A DNA stretch of 51,095 bases from Synechococcus sp. AG-683-C23. Lineage in GTDB: Bacteria > Cyanobacteriota > Cyanobacteriia > PCC-6307 > Cyanobiaceae. Position 1 is the first letter of the stretch. Each line of letters starts with the position of its first letter. The notes beneath the pieces are model-generated. The model was not told the DNA's origin and did no database searches. It was given only the letters and a program-made list of their open reading frames with translations. Location: positions 1-51,095 of the forward strand of contig QCVD01000015.1 of the NCBI GenBank assembly GCA_003208835.1, in the 5' to 3' direction. The position numbers were made by a program, and so were the translations under genes. Of the stretch, positions 43,192 through 51,095 are shown one piece after another.

Positions 43192-43222
43192 GCATCCCTA
43201 AACCCCCTGGCATTAGGACTCA

Positions 43223-44551
43223 ATGGCGACCCACGACATCTTCATGCCTGCCCTTAGCTCCACCATGACGGAGGGCAAGATCGTCGAGTGGCTGAAACAG
43301 CCTGGCGAGAAGGTCGCCCGTGGGGAATCTGTCTTGGTGGTGGAGTCGGATAAAGCCGACATGGATGTGGAGTCGTTTCAAGATGGCTTTCTGGCAGCTG
43401 TTTTGATGCCGGCTGGCAGCACGGCACCGGTGGGGGAAACCATCGGATTGATTGTGGAAACAGAAGCTGAGATCGCTGACGCCAAAGCCAACGCTCCAGC
43501 AGCCCCTGCCGCAGCAGCAGCTCCAGCAGCAGCTCCAGCAGCAGCTCCTCCAACTCCTCCAGTGGCGGCGGCTGCTCCGGTAGCTCCGGCTCCGGTGGCT
43601 GCTGCTCCAGTGGTGGCTTCTCCAGTCGTTAGTAATGGTCGGTTGGTGGCAAGTCCCCGTGCCAAGAAGTTGGCCTCCCAGATGGGAGTGGATTTGGCAA
43701 CGGTGCGGGGCAGTGGTCCTCACGGGCGCATCCAGGCCGAAGACGTGGAACAGGCCAGCGGTCAGCCCATTTCGGTGCCGCGGGTGGCGGAAGGAACGGC
43801 CCCAGCCGCTGGGGGATCTGCCAGCTCAACCGCAGCTCCGGCAGCAGCGGTACCTGCTGGTAACAGCTTTGGCCGTCCTGGTGAAACGGTGGCGTTCAAC
43901 ACCCTGCAAGGGGCTGTGAACCGCAACATGGAAGCCAGCCTGGCTGTGCCTTGCTTCCGCGTCGGATACACCATCACCACCGACAAATTGGATGCGTTTT
44001 ATAAACAGGTAAAGCCCAAGGGCGTCACGATGACGGCCCTATTGGCCAAGGCTGTGGCCGTCACCCTTGCCCGTCACCCTCAGGTGAATGCGGCCACCAC
44101 CGCAGCGGGTATGAGTTACCCCGCCGAGGTGAATGTGGCCGTCGCCGTCGCCATGGAAGACGGTGGCCTAATCACGCCTGTGTTGCGCCAAGCCGATCGC
44201 ACTGATCTCTATGAGATGTCTCGTCAATGGGCCGATTTGGTCAAGCGTTCGCGCAGCAAGCAGCTCTTGCCTGAGGAATACAGCATGGGAACGTTCACCC
44301 TGTCCAACTTGGGCATGTTTGGAGTGGATCGCTTCGATGCGATTCTTCCTCCCGGCACTGGGGCGATCTTGGCTGTTGCCGCCTCGCGACCCATGGTGGT
44401 GGCCGGAAAGGATGGCTCGATTGCGGTAAAACGTCAGATGCAGGTGAACCTCACCGCAGATCATCGGGTTGTGTACGGCGCTGATGGTGCGTCGTTCCTG
44501 AAAGATCTGGCTGATTTGATTGAAAACCGTCCGGAGAGCTTGGCGCTCTGA
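43223..44551 (+). CDS. pdhC: Dihydrolipoamide acetyltransferase (E2) of pyruvate dehydrogenase
   Basis: A 442-residue E2. The lipoyl domain (1-80) carries the modified lysine in [12 protein letters not shown]. An Ala/Pro linker follows (about 90-135). The peripheral subunit-binding domain is at about 142-180 ([20 protein letters not shown]). A second Ala-rich linker precedes the catalytic domain (about 215-442) with the active-site [20 protein letters not shown] (His and Asp). E2 transfers acetyl groups to CoA. It is the first core gene to the right of the integrase island and is followed closely by queA. Confidence 0.95.
   Translation: MATHDIFMPALSSTMTEGKIVEWLKQPGEKVARGESVLVVESDKADMDVESFQDGFLAAVLMPAGSTAPVGETIGLIVETEAEIADAKANAPAAPAAAAAPAAAPAAAPPTPPVAAAAPVAPAPVAAAPVVASPVVSNGRLVASPRAKKLASQMGVDLATVRGSGPHGRIQAEDVEQASGQPISVPRVAEGTAPAAGGSASSTAAPAAAVPAGNSFGRPGETVAFNTLQGAVNRNMEASLAVPCFRVGYTITTDKLDAFYKQVKPKGVTMTALLAKAVAVTLARHPQVNAATTAAGMSYPAEVNVAVAVAMEDGGLITPVLRQADRTDLYEMSRQWADLVKRSRSKQLLPEEYSMGTFTLSNLGMFGVDRFDAILPPGTGAILAVAASRPMVVAGKDGSIAVKRQMQVNLTADHRVVYGADGASFLKDLADLIENRPESLAL
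43498..43560 (+). repeat. Tandem GCAGCAGCTCCA-type repeat encoding the E2 linker
   Basis: Repeats of about 12 bases (GCAGCAGCTCCA and variants) encode the Ala/Pro hinge between the lipoyl and subunit-binding domains. Such flexible linkers are normal for E2, and repeat slippage would alter linker length. Confidence 0.6.
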
Positions 44552-44556
44552 TTCGG

Positions 44557-45654
44557 GTGTCGGAGTCTTTAGACCAACATCTAAGCAGTTACGCCTACTT
44601 ATTACCGCCTGAGCGAATCGCTCAGGCACCGGTGAACCCGCGCCATGAGGCGCGGCTGTTGATGGCACCTAACCACGCTGATGGTGTGGAGGCAGCGCGC
44701 CATCAAACCGTTTGGGATCTGCTGGAGGAACTGCGTCCCGGTGATTTGCTGGTGGTGAACGACACCAGGGTTCTCAAGGCGCGGCTCAAGGTGCGGCGAT
44801 CCGGAGGTGGGGTGTCTGAATTGCTGGTTCTGGAGCCCCGTGGTGATGGCCGATGGCTGTGTTTGGCTCGGCCGGCAAAGCGCATGCGTCCGGGGGATCA
44901 GCTCACGATTGATGGCACCGCAATGACGCTCAAGGTGCTGGCGGAAGACCCCGCCAGTGGGGGGCGGATTGTGCAGTTTCCGACCGATTGCATCGATGCG
45001 GAGTCGATCGAAGCGCTGCTCAATCAGTGCGGAGAAGTTCCATTGCCGCCTTATATCGATCGTCATGATCCTGCTGATGCCGAGCGTTACCAGACCCGTT
45101 ATGCGGATCGACCCGGTGCTGTTGCGGCACCCACGGCGGGGCTTCATTTCAGCGATGAACTGTTGGCTGGTTTGCAGAGCAAGGACGTCGAGCTGACGCG
45201 TATCACGCTGCATGTGGGGTTGGGTACCTTTCGCCCTGTGGAAACAGAAGATCTCACGCAGTTGGCATTGCACAGCGAATGGATTGAAGTGAATGCGTCA
45301 GTGGTGAAATCGATTCAGCAGTGCCGTGGCCGCGTGATCGCCGTTGGAACCACCAGTGTTCGTGCCCTTGAGGGGGCAGCACAAATGCATGGTGGCGTGT
45401 TGAAACCATTCACCGGACCGGTGAATCTGGTGATTCAACCGGGGTATCAATTTCGGGTTGTTCAAGGACTATTAACCAATTTTCACCTGCCAAAAAGCTC
45501 TCTTCTTTTGTTGGTGAGTGCATTGATTGGGCGCGAAAGGTTATTGGCTCTCTATGACGATGCTATTGAGCGTGAATATCGTTTCTTTTCCTATGGTGAT
45601 GCGATGTGGATTTCCCCTGAAGCTGTTCTGCCCGGAGTAACACCAAATTCATAA
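44557..45654 (+). CDS. queA: S-adenosylmethionine:tRNA ribosyltransferase-isomerase
   Basis: A 365-residue enzyme of queuosine synthesis that adds an epoxycyclopentane group from SAM to 7-aminomethyl-7-deazaguanine in tRNA. Marks: [68 protein letters not shown] and [19 protein letters not shown]. It starts with GTG at 44557, five bases after the E2 stop, so the genes may be cotranscribed. Confidence 0.95.
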   Translation: MSESLDQHLSSYAYLLPPERIAQAPVNPRHEARLLMAPNHADGVEAARHQTVWDLLEELRPGDLLVVNDTRVLKARLKVRRSGGGVSELLVLEPRGDGRWLCLARPAKRMRPGDQLTIDGTAMTLKVLAEDPASGGRIVQFPTDCIDAESIEALLNQCGEVPLPPYIDRHDPADAERYQTRYADRPGAVAAPTAGLHFSDELLAGLQSKDVELTRITLHVGLGTFRPVETEDLTQLALHSEWIEVNASVVKSIQQCRGRVIAVGTTSVRALEGAAQMHGGVLKPFTGPVNLVIQPGYQFRVVQGLLTNFHLPKSSLLLLVSALIGRERLLALYDDAIEREYRFFSYGDAMWISPEAVLPGVTPNS

Positions 45655-45698
45655 ATGTTGGTGTTTTGATGTGGTTTCAGTGGTGGCACTTCGCCCAA

Positions 45699-45726
45699 TA
45701 AAAAAGCCCTGCACTGAGTGCAGGGC
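45699..45726 (-). terminator. Intrinsic terminator of cysK
   Basis: GCCCTGCAC (45706-45714), a TGA loop and GTGCAGGGC (45718-45726) form a perfect nine-pair stem. On the minus strand it is followed by TTTTTTAT, so it terminates cysK. It lies between the convergent queA and cysK and could weakly act on queA too. Confidence 0.85.
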
Positions 45727-45762
45727 GAACGAAGCCTTCCGATTGAGGCGCAGTGCTGGTTG

Positions 45763-46749
45763 TTAAACAGCGACGGGTTGTTCAATGATGCCGGTTGGCA
45801 CTTCAGCAAACATCACGGAGGAAAGGTAACGCTCAGCGAGGTCGGGTAGAACCACCACAATCGTTTTGCCTGCGTAGGCATCCTGTTCCGCGAGGCGAAT
45901 CGCCGCAGCTGCCGCAGCACCGCAAGAGATGCCAACCAACAGGCCTTCTTCTTCCGCTAACCGAAGCGCCATAGCGATGGATTCTTCGTTGGTCACCTGC
46001 TCCACTCTGTCGACAACGGAGAGATCGAGGTTCTTGGGGATAAAGCCAGCGCCGATGCCCTGAATCTTGTGGGGACCTGGCTTGACGGCCTCACCATTCA
46101 TGGTTTGGGTGATCACCGGGCTATTGGTTGGCTCCACCGCGACGGATTCAATCGCTTTACCGGCTTCATTTTTGATGTAGCGCGATACACCGGTGATCGT
46201 GCCGCCGGTGCCAACGCCAGCAACGAATACGTCGATGGCACCGTCGCAATCGTTCCAGATTTCAGGACCTGTGGTTTTGAAGTGAATCTCTGGATTGGCT
46301 GGGTTATCGAATTGCCCTGGCATGAAATATTTCGTGGGATTGCTATCGGCAATCTCCTTGGCTTTCGCAATCGCCCCTGGCATGCCTTTGGCCGCCTCGG
46401 TAAGCACGATTTCGGCCCCCATCACAGCCATCACACGACGCCGTTCGATCGACATCGACTCCGGCATGGTGAGCACCAATTTGTAGCCACGAGCTGCCGC
46501 GGTGAAGGCCAAGGCGATGCCTGTATTTCCTGATGTGGGCTCAACGATCACCTTGTCTTTGGTGAGTTTGCCGCTCTTTTCTGCGTCCCAGATCATGTTG
46601 GCGCCGATGCGGCACTTCACGCTGTAAGCGGGATTGCGCCCTTCGATCTTCGCCAGAACGGTGGCTTTGCAGTTTTTGGTGACGTGATTCAGTTTCACCA
46701 ATGGGGTGTTGCCGATGGCGAGGCTGTTGTCGTCGTAAATGCGAGACAT
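45763..46749 (-). CDS. cysK: Cysteine synthase A (O-acetylserine thiol-lyase)
   Basis: A 328-residue PLP enzyme. The Schiff-base lysine is in [20 protein letters not shown], the substrate loop in [12 protein letters not shown], and the phosphate-binding loop in [14 protein letters not shown]. The [16 protein letters not shown] block and the start [18 protein letters not shown] closely resemble enterobacterial CysK, rather than the SVKDRI type that dominates elsewhere. It makes cysteine from O-acetylserine and sulfide and neighbours two transsulfuration-type genes. Confidence 0.95.
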   Translation of the reverse strand: MSRIYDDNSLAIGNTPLVKLNHVTKNCKATVLAKIEGRNPAYSVKCRIGANMIWDAEKSGKLTKDKVIVEPTSGNTGIALAFTAAARGYKLVLTMPESMSIERRRVMAVMGAEIVLTEAAKGMPGAIAKAKEIADSNPTKYFMPGQFDNPANPEIHFKTTGPEIWNDCDGAIDVFVAGVGTGGTITGVSRYIKNEAGKAIESVAVEPTNSPVITQTMNGEAVKPGPHKIQGIGAGFIPKNLDLSVVDRVEQVTNEESIAMALRLAEEEGLLVGISCGAAAAAAIRLAEQDAYAGKTIVVVLPDLAERYLSSVMFAEVPTGIIEQPVAV

Positions 46750-46829
46750 AACGCGTCTGTATTGGGATGGGCCCTACGTCGTCAACTTAGTGATTTAGCC
46801 CGTAAAAACTTCTGTTGTTAACGGCATTT

Positions 46830-48305
46830 TCAGACTTTGAGTGAAGCCGTTGCATTGTCCAAGGCTGTTTGGAAGCGGTTCCAGAGTTCTTCTGGCTCTT
46901 CGAGTCCAACCGAAACCCTGAGCAGATGGGCTGGAACACCGCAGGCTTCCGCCCAGTTCAGTTCGTTGTAGTGAGCCAATTGGGCGTAAGGACACACCAG
47001 GCTGAATGAGGTGCCCAGGCTGGGCCCTTTGCAAATTTGTAGGGCGTCGAACACCCTTTGGGCATTGAGTTCGCCTGCGTGCAGTTCGAAACTCAGCAGA
47101 CAACCATCTCCGGCTCCGGGTTTCTTGATGGACTGGAAGTTCTTGCAATCTTTGGGGTGCAGCACACGCTTTACAGCGGGATGCTTCTCCAGCTTTTGTG
47201 CCAGCGCAAGGCAATTGGCATCCAGGCGTGGCACTCGCTCACTTACGTCGCGGCTGTTCTGTTCCAGGGCGATCGCATCGGCGTCGCTCAGGCTCGCCCT
47301 TGGTGCGACGATCTCCAGCAGGGTGGACATCCACTGTGAATTGGGGCTGATCAGCAGGCAGCCCGCCATCACATTGCCGCGTCCCGCAAAGCTTTTGGTG
47401 AGCGAGGTGAAGATCAGATCGGCGTACGGCAGTGCCTCGAGGTTGATCCCAGTGCCGATGGTGTCGTCGGCTATGAGAGGAATCCCGCGGGCATGGGCTA
47501 GCTCTGCTACGGCCGGTAGATCCACACAGCGCAACAGCGGATTGCTGGGCAGCTCCACAATCACCGCTGAGGGCTCCAGCCGGTCCAATGCTGAGGAGAT
47601 GTCGCCCAGCTCCTTGCTGCTGACCAACTCACTGCCGTGGAACACTACCTGAGGTTGTTTTAGAACATCCACATAGGGGAAGCCGAGCTGCAAGGTGGGC
47701 CGGCCAGGCCGCAGGGTTTGAACGGCCTCTAATCCAGCGTGGAGTGCAGCCATGCCGGCAGGAACGAGGCTGATGTGCTCTTCAGCGCAATGGTGGATTG
47801 CTGTGAGCCGTTGCCGGACGATGCGACGAGCCTGCTCCCCCTGATCGGGAGATGGCGCTTGCTCGCGTCCAAGGGCGATGGCTGCTTGCCGCGAGGAGGC
47901 TCCGAGTCCGGTGTGCTGCCAGAAGGCTTTGGCATGGGGGCTGGCCGCGGCATCCGTGCATAAACAGCTGATCGTGTGGTGATCCACCAAGCGAAGCTTC
48001 GACTGTGGTGATGTCCTCTGGCAATGCAGTTGGGCTGCCTGGGCAGCGGCCTTGCTGGCGAAGGGCCAAACATTCATGCCCTCACTGTTCACTTGGCTTG
48101 CAAACTCCTGCAGGAATGGGTGCAGACCAAAGCGGGGATAAATCGTTTGCAGTGCCGAACGGCAGCTGGGCTCATGTTCTTCGTAGGCAATCACGTCACG
48201 CCAACGAGGCAGAGCCATCGACACGGCGTGGGGGTGATCAGGAAGAGGATGGCCGAGGTCTGATCCCTGCCAGCAAGGCTCCTTCAGCAGGTTGCGCTCA
48301 CTCAC
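46830..48305 (-). CDS. Cystathionine gamma-synthase-like enzyme with fungal-type N-terminus
   Basis: A 491-residue Cys/Met-metabolism PLP enzyme, about 100 residues longer than bacterial MetB. The PLP lysine is in FTSLTKSFAGRGNVMAG; other family parts are VELPSNPLLRCVDLP and IADDTIGTGIN. The N-terminal 150 residues (GHPLPDHPHAVSMALPRWRD, VIAYEE, YPRFGLHP) resemble the extension of fungal cystathionine gamma-synthases. The usual YxR-NPT box of bacterial MetB is absent. It overlaps the next gene's end by four bases. It probably makes cystathionine from an activated homoserine and cysteine; which ester it uses is unknown. Confidence 0.85.
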   Translation of the reverse strand: MSERNLLKEPCWQGSDLGHPLPDHPHAVSMALPRWRDVIAYEEHEPSCRSALQTIYPRFGLHPFLQEFASQVNSEGMNVWPFASKAAAQAAQLHCQRTSPQSKLRLVDHHTISCLCTDAAASPHAKAFWQHTGLGASSRQAAIALGREQAPSPDQGEQARRIVRQRLTAIHHCAEEHISLVPAGMAALHAGLEAVQTLRPGRPTLQLGFPYVDVLKQPQVVFHGSELVSSKELGDISSALDRLEPSAVIVELPSNPLLRCVDLPAVAELAHARGIPLIADDTIGTGINLEALPYADLIFTSLTKSFAGRGNVMAGCLLISPNSQWMSTLLEIVAPRASLSDADAIALEQNSRDVSERVPRLDANCLALAQKLEKHPAVKRVLHPKDCKNFQSIKKPGAGDGCLLSFELHAGELNAQRVFDALQICKGPSLGTSFSLVCPYAQLAHYNELNWAEACGVPAHLLRVSVGLEEPEELWNRFQTALDNATASLKV

Positions 48306-49519
48306 GCCAGCAGCTCCAGGGCCTGCGCCAGGTCGCCCTGTAAATCCACCAAATCTTCGCAGCCAACTGAGAAGCGCACCAAACCGTCATCGATGCCGAG
48401 TTTTGCCTTCACCTCTGCGGCCACGGCGGCGTGGGTCATGGTGGCGGGGTGGCAGATCAAGCTTTCGATGCCACCAAGACTTTCGGCCATCGTGAACCAG
48501 CGCAGTTGTTTGCACAGGGTGTAGGTCTGCTCCTGCGTGGCCTTGAAGCTCACGGTCACGATTGCACCTCCAGCTTTCATTTGCTGTTGGGCAACGTTGT
48601 ATTGGGGATGATCGGCCCGGTGGGGGTAACGCACCCAGTTCACGGAGGGGTGATCGGCCAGCTGATCGGCGAGGGCAGCTGCATTGGCCATTTGTTGACG
48701 CATGCGCAGCGGCAGGGTCTTGATGCCGCGGGTGATCAGCCAGCAGTCGAAGGGGGAGGGCTGTAATCCAAGAGCCTTTTGGGAAAACACCATCTTTTGA
48801 TGCCAGTCCGGATCATTGGTGCAGACGACACCGCCGAGGGCATCGGAGTGTCCGTTGATGTATTTGGTGGTGCTGGTGAGCGAAAGCGTTGCACCAAGTT
48901 CCAGCGGACGTTGAACCAGTGCTGTGGCAAAGGTGTTGTCCACTAAAACGGGAATGCCAAGCGGTTGGCTTACGGCGCAAACGGCTTGTAGGTCAATCAC
49001 CTTCAGCAGTGGGTTGGTGGGGCTTTCCAGCCAGACCATGGCCGGCTGACTGTTCCGAATGGAGTCGAGAGATTCGGGCTTGGTGAAGTCGACCCATTCG
49101 GTGCTCAGTCCGAATTTTGCGAACACCTCTTCGAACAACCGCACGGTGCAGCCGTAGAGGTTTTCTTCACAGAGCACCAGATCCCCCTGTTTCAGTTGCG
49201 ACACCACGGCAGTGATGGCACTCACACCGGAGCCGAACACAGTGGCGTGGTCGCAGCCTTCCACCGACGCCAGCACTGAATCAAGGATGCGGAAGTTGGG
49301 GTTGCCCGAACGGGTGTAATCGAACCCTCCGGGGTTGCCGTGGGCAAAGGTGGAGGTAGGGAAGATCGGCGGCATCACTGAGCCGGTCTCCCCTGCGAAG
49401 CTCTCACCGTGATGGATCACCCGGGTGTTCACTCCCACGGCGGGGGGCTTGGATCCAGGCTCGGACACCGGGTCAGTCACCTGGTCAGGCACCGGGTCAG
49501 TCACAGCGGCGTCAGTCAC
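48302..49519 (-). CDS. Trans-sulfuration PLP enzyme (MetB/MetC-type)
   Basis: A 405-residue classical gamma-family PLP enzyme. Marks: MPPIFPTSTFAHGNPGGFDY, TRSGNPNFRILD, FGSGVSAITAV, WLESPTNPLLKVIDL, the PLP lysine in TSTTKYINGHSDALGG and the C-terminal SLGGIESLICHPATMTH. Cystathionine gamma-synthase and beta-lyase (or gamma-lyase) cannot be told apart by eye. The N-terminal 25 residues are low-complexity (TDPVPDQVTDPVSEPG) and come from tandem DNA repeats; the GTG start at 49519 is one of several options. It precedes the 491-residue enzyme with a four-base overlap, so the pair is coupled. Confidence 0.9.
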   Translation of the reverse strand: MTDAAVTDPVPDQVTDPVSEPGSKPPAVGVNTRVIHHGESFAGETGSVMPPIFPTSTFAHGNPGGFDYTRSGNPNFRILDSVLASVEGCDHATVFGSGVSAITAVVSQLKQGDLVLCEENLYGCTVRLFEEVFAKFGLSTEWVDFTKPESLDSIRNSQPAMVWLESPTNPLLKVIDLQAVCAVSQPLGIPVLVDNTFATALVQRPLELGATLSLTSTTKYINGHSDALGGVVCTNDPDWHQKMVFSQKALGLQPSPFDCWLITRGIKTLPLRMRQQMANAAALADQLADHPSVNWVRYPHRADHPQYNVAQQQMKAGGAIVTVSFKATQEQTYTLCKQLRWFTMAESLGGIESLICHPATMTHAAVAAEVKAKLGIDDGLVRFSVGCEDLVDLQGDLAQALELLA

Positions 49520-49525
49520 AGCGGC
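49496..49525. repeat. Tandem 15-base repeat at the start of the MetB/MetC-type gene
   Basis: GTCAGTCACAGCGGC occurs twice back to back (49496-49510, 49511-49525). A related 14-mer ACCGGGTCAGTCAC occurs at 49467-49480 and 49491-49504. The copies span the proposed GTG start, so copy number would change the N-terminus or start choice. Confidence 0.7.
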
Positions 49526-49686
49526 CCACTCAGGCTACGAATCGGAGCCTCTCTGGCCGAAGAAATTGCAACGATTTACGATATTGATTCTATATGTATA
49601 CGAAATAGATGCTGAATGATCTCTATATCGTGCCGAAATGATTGCGCCTCGGTTGGCTGATCGGTTGGTTGACATCGAAATGACCA

Positions 49687-49716
49687 TAAAAAGCCCCCAC
49701 CAATTTGGTGAGGGCT
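49687..49716 (-). terminator. Intrinsic terminator of psbC
   Basis: On the minus strand AGCCC-T-CACCAA and TTGGTG-G-GGGCT form a long stem (49692-49716) with one wobble position, followed by TTTTTAT. It lies about 35 bases after the psbC stop and should end the psbDC transcript. Confidence 0.8.
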
Positions 49717-49749
49717 GGTTGTGAAGGATCGTTGGATTCGTCTGAATGA

Positions 49750-51095
49750 TCAGTCGAGATCCGGCATTCCCAGAACGGGTTCCGCTTTACGATCAATTCC
49801 TTTTTCAAAACCAGCTGCGGCGGCGCGGGCGCGGCCTGCATGCCAGAGGTGACCTACCAGGAAGAAGAAAGCGAGCACGAACTGTGCTGCTGCCAGCCAC
49901 TGACGCAAGTTCACGTAGTTCACCGAGTTGGGCTCGGTGATGATGCCGCCAACAGAGTTCAGTGAAGCGTTGGGGGCGTGTGTCATGTACTCAGCAGCAC
50001 GGCGCACTTGCCATGGCTGAATATCATTTTGCAGCTTGTCGAGGCTCAAACCGTTGGGGCCACGTAGGGGCTCCAACCAAGGACCACGGAAGTCCCAGAA
50101 ACGCATGGTTTCACCACCGAAGATGATTTCACCGGTTGGTGAGCGCATCAGGTATTTGCCAAGGCCGGTGGGACCCATGGCAGAACCGATGTTGGCTCCA
50201 AGGCGTTGGTCACGCACCAAGAAGGTGAAACTTTGAGCTTGGGATGCCTCAGCATTAGTAGGACCCCAGAACTCAGATGGATAGGCGGTGTTGTTGAACC
50301 AGATGTAGGCCGATGCGATGAAGCTCATGAAGCTCAACGCACCCAGGCTGTAGCTCAGGTAGGCCTCACCATTCCAGATGAAGGCACGACGCACCCAGCC
50401 AAAGGGCTTGGTGATCGCATGCCAAATGCCGCCAAAGATCAGCGTTAAGCCCAACCAAATGTGACCACCAATGATGTCTTCCATGGAGTTCACACCGATG
50501 ATCCAGCCTTCGCCACCAAAGGGAGCGCGGAACAGATAACCGAAGATCACACCTGGATTGAGGGTGGGGTTCGTGATCAGACGAACATCACCACCACCGG
50601 GGGCCCAGGTGTCGTAGACGCCGCCGAAGAACATGGCCTTAAAGACCAGAAGCAAGCAGCCGACACCGAGAAGAATCAGGTGATAACCAATAATGTTGGT
50701 CATCTGATTTTTGTCGCGCCAGTCCTGTGAGAAGAAGGAGGAGTAGTTCTCCAAAATCTCAGGACCACGCAGAGCGTGGTACAGACCACCCAAGCCAAGA
50801 ACGGCTGAGCTGATCAGGTGCAGAACACCAACCACAAAGAATGGGAAGAGATCAGTAACTTCTCCGCCGGGTCCTACGCCGTAACCAAGGGTGGCGACGT
50901 GGGGCATGCAGAGGAAGCCCTGCTCATACATGGGCTTATCGAAAGTGAAGTGACTCACTTCGAACAGCATCATTGCGCCAGCCCAGAACACCATCAAACC
51001 GGCATGGGCCACATGGGCGCCAAGCAAACGGCCTGAAAGGTTGATCAGGCGAGCATTTCCAGACCACCAGGCATAGCCAGTGGACTCGAGGTCTT
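49750..51095 (-). CDS. psbC: Photosystem II CP43 protein (partial, N-terminus beyond window)
   Basis: The frame runs from the stop at 49750 to the window edge, 448 codons. It encodes the chlorophyll-binding inner antenna CP43. The start of the visible part ([20 protein letters not shown]) corresponds to residue about 13 of CP43, so only a dozen residues are missing. Six membrane helices with paired histidines can be traced ([52 protein letters not shown]). The manganese-cluster ligand region of the large lumenal loop ([20 protein letters not shown]) is intact. In cyanobacteria psbC usually overlaps psbD upstream, which would lie just outside. Confidence 0.97.
   Translation of the reverse strand, partial: DLESTGYAWWSGNARLINLSGRLLGAHVAHAGLMVFWAGAMMLFEVSHFTFDKPMYEQGFLCMPHVATLGYGVGPGGEVTDLFPFFVVGVLHLISSAVLGLGGLYHALRGPEILENYSSFFSQDWRDKNQMTNIIGYHLILLGVGCLLLVFKAMFFGGVYDTWAPGGGDVRLITNPTLNPGVIFGYLFRAPFGGEGWIIGVNSMEDIIGGHIWLGLTLIFGGIWHAITKPFGWVRRAFIWNGEAYLSYSLGALSFMSFIASAYIWFNNTAYPSEFWGPTNAEASQAQSFTFLVRDQRLGANIGSAMGPTGLGKYLMRSPTGEIIFGGETMRFWDFRGPWLEPLRGPNGLSLDKLQNDIQPWQVRRAAEYMTHAPNASLNSVGGIITEPNSVNYVNLRQWLAAAQFVLAFFFLVGHLWHAGRARAAAAGFEKGIDRKAEPVLGMPDLD

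Noticed and set aside
43005-43223. A 72-codon minus-strand frame upstream of the E2 gene
   Set aside because: It has no ribosome site and overlaps the likely E2 promoter and leader. Its composition looks non-coding.
43220-43723. Ser/Arg/Cys-rich minus-strand frame over the E2 gene
   Set aside because: It arises from the tandem GCAGCAGCTCC repeats read backwards. The sense strand encodes a clear lipoyl and linker region.

Overview
The window looks like a chromosomal segment of a marine picocyanobacterium, most probably marine Synechococcus. It carries psbC (photosystem II CP43), the cyanobacterial regulator pair pipX-pipY, sepF, lrtA-type hpf, cobI, a DUF1823 gene and a DUF1997 gene. Gene packing is dense, with many overlaps of a few bases. 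Species assignment is inferred from gene content only; no 16S rRNA, tRNA or other RNA gene was recognised.

Layout. (1) 1-2225, minus strand: biotin genes bioF, a BioH-like hydrolase and bioC (cut by the window edge). (2) 2268-8473: a BASS-type transporter, a small conserved protein, a large Ski2/Mtr4-type helicase, fumC and a DUF1997 protein. (3) 8560-21649: a surface-polysaccharide locus. Plus-strand genes encode a KpsT-like subunit with all ATPase motifs eroded, a KpsM-like permease and a KpsE-like co-polymerase. They face a 10-kb minus-strand run: a GT2/RgpF glycosyltransferase, the complete dTDP-L-rhamnose set rfbA-rfbC-rfbD-rfbB, and a 1161-residue RgpF/GT4/GT2 glycosyltransferase. The locus points to a rhamnose-containing capsule or lipopolysaccharide; the 8.5-15 kb half is visibly AT-richer than the flanks. 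(4) 21977-30689: housekeeping genes dus, der, ecfT, pipX, pipY, sepF, proC, cobI and mtnD, a frameshifted small exported protein, and an ICMT-like methyltransferase. (5) 30690-35412, minus strand: a GT4 glycosyltransferase, an MFS transporter, recO, a deoC-like gene lacking the Schiff-base lysine, and hpf/lrtA. (6) 35424-38616: lipB, an acyl-CoA/acyl-ACP synthetase and a YlqD-like protein.

(7) 38640-43200 is an accessory island between the YlqD-like gene and the pyruvate dehydrogenase E2 gene. It holds a tyrosine recombinase, a 220-residue protein with a papain-like Cys-His-Asp pattern, and a scatter of very small genes on both strands. A run of perfect inverted repeats lies at the left border, and a doubled CTTRGACA motif occurs at both borders. 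(8) 43223-51095: pyruvate dehydrogenase E2, queA, cysK, two tandem Cys/Met PLP enzymes (one with a fungal-type N-terminus) and psbC (cut by the window edge).

Most promising for new biology are the degenerate KpsT-like subunit paired with an apparently intact permease, the integrase island with its small genes and border repeats, and the DeoC-like protein without its catalytic lysine.
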